NCBI GenBank assembly: GCA_910586575.1
Contig: CAJUJQ010000065.1
Location: 1-16,977 of the forward strand
DNA length: 16,977 nucleotides
Direction of reading: 5' to 3'
From: an uncultured Clostridia bacterium
GTDB taxonomy: Bacteria > Bacillota > Clostridia > Oscillospirales > Butyricicoccaceae
Part shown: positions 14,244 through 16,977 of the stretch, one piece after another
How positions within the stretch are numbered: position 1 is the stretch's first letter
Layout: each line of letters starts with the position of its first letter
The notes under the pieces: model-generated
Told to the model about the DNA's origin: nothing
Seen by the model: only the letters and a program-made list of their open reading frames with translations
Database searches by the model: none
Translations under genes and position numbers: made by a program

Positions 14244-14765
14244 TTATTCCGTCCAGGTCATCACATCCGCCCTGCGCGGCTTGGCGGGCGTTTCCTTGTC
14301 GATATAGCCGATGGCCGCCGAGCAGACCACGATATGGTCCTCGGGCACGCCGTATCCGGTCAGCAGCGCGCGCACGCCGGGGTCGTCGCAGCAGTCGCGC
14401 AGCTGGTTGATCCAGCAGGAGCCAAGCCCCAGCTCAGTCGCCATCAGCAGCAGGTTTTCCATTGCCGCCGCGCCGTCCGGCAGGGCGTGGCGTTCGTCCC
14501 GTTTATAGGAAATAATGATATTTACCGGCGCACCGTAGAAGTTATAATCCGGGCCGCGGTTCATGGCGGCGTCCACCGCCCGCGCCAGCTTCAGCGATTT
14601 GTCCGCGCTGTAAACCACGGTGAAGTGCCACAGGAATTTGCCCATCCCGGACGGCGCCCACTCCGCAGCCTCGACCAGCTGCAAAATTTGCTCCTTGGGC
14701 GGCAGCTCGCCCCGGAACGCGCGGGTGGAACGCCGGGCGCGGATGATGTTCATCAGTTTAGACAT
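14244..14765 (-). CDS. nitroreductase family FMN-dependent oxidoreductase
   Basis: A 173-residue flavoprotein of the nitroreductase superfamily, cytoplasmic and probably dimeric, using NAD(P)H to reduce nitro, quinone or other acceptors. The N-terminal RRSTRAF (residues 11-17) is the FMN-phosphate-binding stretch, APSGMGKFLWHF follows, and GLGSCWIN (113-120) is the conserved C-terminal flavin-site segment. Length fits the small single-domain members. GAGGAGG precedes the ATG by a normal distance, and a good promoter lies upstream on the same strand. It is followed by the interrupted sir2 gene after 18 bases. The physiological substrate is not predictable. Confidence 0.93.
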   Translation of the reverse strand: MSKLMNIIRARRSTRAFRGELPPKEQILQLVEAAEWAPSGMGKFLWHFTVVYSADKSLKLARAVDAAMNRGPDYNFYGAPVNIIISYKRDERHALPDGAAAMENLLLMATELGLGSCWINQLRDCCDDPGVRALLTGYGVPEDHIVVCSAAIGYIDKETPAKPRRADVMTWTE

Positions 14766-14802
14766 CTTGCAATCCTCCTCGAAACAGGTCTATATAAATA
14801 AT

Positions 14803-14831
14803 AGTATAGCCCTTCCGCGGCGTTAAATCAA
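14803..14831 (-). promoter_or_regulatory. sigma-A-type promoter of the nitroreductase-sir2 operon
   Basis: On the minus strand, TTGATT (plus-strand 14826-14831) and TATACT (14803-14808) are separated by 17 bases. The -10 box lies about 38 bases upstream of the nitroreductase ATG. It diverges from the ABC-F promoter about 100 bases away. Confidence 0.75.
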
Positions 14832-14900
14832 GCAAAGGTGACAAATTTTTCTTGCGGCGCGGGAAATTCACAATTCAAAGGTAGAAAACGGGAGATTATA

Positions 14901-14909
14901 TGGTATAAT
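14901..14909 (+). promoter_or_regulatory. extended -10 promoter of the ABC-F gene
   Basis: TGG followed directly by a perfect TATAAT (14904-14909) forms an extended -10 element. No good -35 box is found 16-18 bases upstream, which is typical for extended -10 promoters. The predicted start near 14916 gives a leader of about 40 bases. Confidence 0.7.
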
Positions 14910-14953
14910 AGATAGCGTTTGAGAATCACATTTCGGAGGTTTTACTGCATATT

Positions 14954-16567
14954 ATGATTACAGTCAGCAACGTCAGCCTGAATTTCAGCGGCACCCCGCT
15001 GTTTAAGGATGTCAATATCAAATTCACCGAGGGCAACTGCTATGGCGTGATAGGCGCGAACGGCGCCGGGAAATCCACCTTTTTGAAAATCCTGTCCGGG
15101 GACCTGGACTCAACCACCGGCGAGGTTTCGGTTAAGCCGGATACCCGCATGTCGGTGCTCCAGCAGGATCATTTTGCGTTCAATGAATATACCGTGCTGG
15201 ACACGGTGATTCAGGGCAACCAGCGCCTGTACGATATCACAAAGGAAAAAGAGCGGCTGTACGCAAAGGACCCGTTCACCGAGGAGGACGGCAACCGCGC
15301 CGCCGAGCTGGAAGCGGAGTTCGCCGAGCTGGACGGCTGGGAGGCGGAAAGCAACGCGTCGCGGCTGCTGGAAGGGCTGGGCATCCATGCGGAGGATGTG
15401 CTGTACAGCCAGCTGTCCACCCTGCCGGACTCGGACAAGGTGAAGGTTTTGCTTGCGCGGGCGCTGTTCGGCAAGCCGGACATCATCCTGCTCGACGAAC
15501 CGACCAACCATTTGGACGTGAACGCGATCCACTGGCTCGAGGACTTCCTGCTCGATTTTGAGGGGACGGTCATTGTGGTGTCCCACGACCGCCACTTCCT
15601 GAACAATGTCTGTACCCATATTGTCGATATTGACTTCGGAAAGGTGCAGATTTATGTCGGCAACTACGAATTCTGGTATGAATCCTCCCAGCTGGTGCAG
15701 CGGATGATCCGCGACCAGAACAAGAAAAACGAGGAGAAAATCAAGGAGCTGCAAAGCTTTATCCAGCGGTTCTCAGCGAACAAATCGAAGTCCCGTCAGG
15801 CGACCAGCCGCAAAAAGCTGATTGAAAAGCTGACGGTGGAAGAGCTGCCGGTTTCGTCGCGTCGCTATCCTTTTGTTGGCTTTACGATGGACCGCGAGAC
15901 GGGCAGGGATATTTTGGAGGTCAAGGGCATCTGCAAGAAAATCGACGGCGAACAGGTGCTCAAGGATGTATCCTTCATTGCCGGCAAGGGCGACAAGATT
16001 GGATTCGTGTCGGACAACGAGCTTGCGATGACCACGCTGTTTCAGATTCTAATGGGTGAGCTGGAACCCGACGAGGGTACTTTTAAGTGGGGGATTTCGA
16101 CCAGCCAGTCCTATTTCCCGAAGGATAACAACCGCTTTTTCGACGGCCACGAGGAAAATATGCTCGATTGGCTTGCGCCGTACTCCCGCACGGATACGCT
16201 GGAATCGACGCTGCGCGGCTTTCTGGGGCGCATGCTGTTTTCGGGGAACGATGTTTACAAGCCGGTCAATGTGCTGTCGGGCGGCGAAAAGGTGCGCATG
16301 ATGCTTTCGCGGATGATGCTGTTCGGTTCAAATGTGCTGGTCATTGACCAGCCGACCAACCATCTTGACCTGGAATCTATCACGGCTGTGAACAACGGCG
16401 TGCGTGATTTCAAGGGAAATGTGTTGTTTGCGTCGCATGACCATGAATTTGTGCAGACGATTGCAAACCGTATTATCGAGCTGCGACCGGACGGCGTGCT
16501 GGATAAGGAATGCACGTATGACGAATTCCTGGATTTCCGCGCCGCCCGCGAAGCCGCGAAGAAATAA
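14954..16567 (+). CDS. ABC-F family ATPase, YbiT/YkpA-like
   Basis: A 537-residue cytoplasmic protein with two ATP-binding domains joined by a charged, helical linker (about 240-300) and no membrane domain, as in ribosome-associated ABC-F proteins. Domain 1 has Walker A GANGAGKST (34-42) and Walker B LLDEPTNHLD (Asp181-Glu182), with a degenerate signature LSTLPDSDKVK. Domain 2 has a good signature (LSGGEKVRMML), but its Walker A reads SDNELAMTT with Met359 in place of Lys, and its Walker B reads IDQPTNHLD with Gln466 in place of the catalytic Glu. The general layout resembles Bacillus YkpA and E. coli YbiT. GGAGG lies 14 bases before the ATG, longer than usual. No clear terminator follows. 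It may act in translation; a resistance role is not indicated. Confidence 0.9.
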   Translation: MITVSNVSLNFSGTPLFKDVNIKFTEGNCYGVIGANGAGKSTFLKILSGDLDSTTGEVSVKPDTRMSVLQQDHFAFNEYTVLDTVIQGNQRLYDITKEKERLYAKDPFTEEDGNRAAELEAEFAELDGWEAESNASRLLEGLGIHAEDVLYSQLSTLPDSDKVKVLLARALFGKPDIILLDEPTNHLDVNAIHWLEDFLLDFEGTVIVVSHDRHFLNNVCTHIVDIDFGKVQIYVGNYEFWYESSQLVQRMIRDQNKKNEEKIKELQSFIQRFSANKSKSRQATSRKKLIEKLTVEELPVSSRRYPFVGFTMDRETGRDILEVKGICKKIDGEQVLKDVSFIAGKGDKIGFVSDNELAMTTLFQILMGELEPDEGTFKWGISTSQSYFPKDNNRFFDGHEENMLDWLAPYSRTDTLESTLRGFLGRMLFSGNDVYKPVNVLSGGEKVRMMLSRMMLFGSNVLVIDQPTNHLDLESITAVNNGVRDFKGNVLFASHDHEFVQTIANRIIELRPDGVLDKECTYDEFLDFRAAREAAKK

Positions 16568-16602
16568 AGACTTATGACAGGGAATCCTTGCCACAAAATA
16601 TT

Positions 16603-16763
16603 TAGGCCTTGTTTTGATAATTGGAAGTGCGCCCAGTGACGAGGGATTTTTGCGCCAATCAAGGCAAATTTCGCAGGAATCCTATCCGATTTCAGGAAAA
16701 TTTAACGCAGAGCGGCAGAAAAAAACGCCAATGGACGTGCGGACAATTTTCGAACAGGGCCTA
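16603..16763. repeat. long imperfect inverted repeat A (about 160 bp), noncoding
   Basis: The ends pair: a left arm at 16603-16623 beginning TAGGCC with a right arm at 16744-16763 ending GGCCTA, 15 or so matching positions. Further in, 16627-16641 pairs with 16726-16740 (10 of 15 Watson-Crick plus wobbles) and 16666-16680 with 16689-16703, leaving a loop near 16681-16688. The whole can fold into one long hairpin. It is probably a MITE-like or structured intergenic element and shares its last bases with element B. Confidence 0.7.
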
Positions 16764-16923
16764 GCGCTCCATCCAGTCAGAAAGCGGACTTGGGTTTGGA
16801 GCGGGATTTTCGCAGGGCAAGGCAGAGGACGCAGGCGGGCTGACGCCCGTCAAGGACGATAACGTAGCCATGCGGAAATCCAGCCCAAGAACGAGTTCGA
16901 TTTTTGGCCGGATGGAGCACTAG
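16761..16923. repeat. long imperfect inverted repeat B (163 bp), noncoding
   Basis: CTAGCGCTCCATCC (16761-16774) pairs with GGATGGAGCACTAG (16910-16923) at 13 of 14 positions. Nested pairings continue inward in register: CTTGGG (16789-16794) with CCCAAG (16884-16889), GGATTTTCGCA (16804-16814) with TGCGGAAATCC (16871-16881), and GGCGGGC (16834-16840) with GCCCGTC (16845-16851) around a TGAC loop. It abuts element A, sharing CTA, and is bounded by CTAG on both sides. No coding capacity is evident. Confidence 0.75.
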
Positions 16924-16977
16924 TTCACACGCTAAAAACCACTGCTGCCAACGAACATGATGTCACAATTACAGCGG

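Noticed and set aside
16924..16977. A possible minus-strand gene end at the right edge
   Set aside because: Several short frames are open, but the stretch is too short to choose among them.

Overview
The window looks like chromosomal core DNA from a GC-rich Bacillota, most likely an anaerobic gut Clostridium-relative of the Oscillospirales. This is inferred from the gene content (YkpA-type ABC-F protein, LuxS, zinc-type L31, a two-gene rplM-rpsI operon), strong Shine-Dalgarno sites, TTG and GTG starts, sigma-A promoters with 17-base spacers, and high GC with C/G-ending codons. There is no phage, IS transposase, CRISPR array, tRNA or rRNA gene.

Layout, left to right. (1) 76-1284: a promoter and a DUF7309/DUF6930-like protein of unknown role. 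(2) 1325-3987: glycogen phosphorylase, with its own promoter, a leader of about 215 bases and a strong terminator. (3) 4107-5156: promoter, rplM, rpsI and terminator. (4) 5181-6548: a CLC-family ion transporter with CLC-F-like motifs. (5) 6635-9341: promoter, leader hairpin, then MATE exporter, plsC and luxS packed within 1-3 bases of each other. (6) 9383-9703: rpmE with promoter and terminator. (7) 9730-13365: hflX, an IMPACT/YigZ protein, an aspartate-dehydrogenase-like protein and a 2-hydroxyacid-dehydrogenase-like protein, all on the plus strand and closely spaced. (8) 13412-13497: a GC-rich palindrome and a bidirectional terminator. (9) Minus strand 14831-13506: promoter, nitroreductase, then a Sir2 deacetylase interrupted by one in-frame TGA. 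(10) 14901-16567: a divergent extended -10 promoter and a YbiT/YkpA-like ABC-F ATPase whose second ATP site is degenerate. (11) 16603-16923: two abutting imperfect inverted repeats of about 160 bp each, with no gene.

Most genes are housekeeping: ribosomal proteins L13, S9 and L31, ribosome-associated GTPase HflX, ABC-F protein, glycogen breakdown, phospholipid synthesis and the activated methyl cycle. The most interesting points are the paired long hairpins at the right end, the otherwise intact Sir2 gene with a single TGA, and a dehydrogenase-fold protein that has lost the usual Arg/Glu/His catalytic set and sits beside a divergent aspartate-dehydrogenase-like gene. The MATE leader hairpin and the glgP leader are possible regulatory RNAs. 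I see no convincing complete new multi-gene system. Bases 1-75 and 16924-16977 hold nothing I can support.
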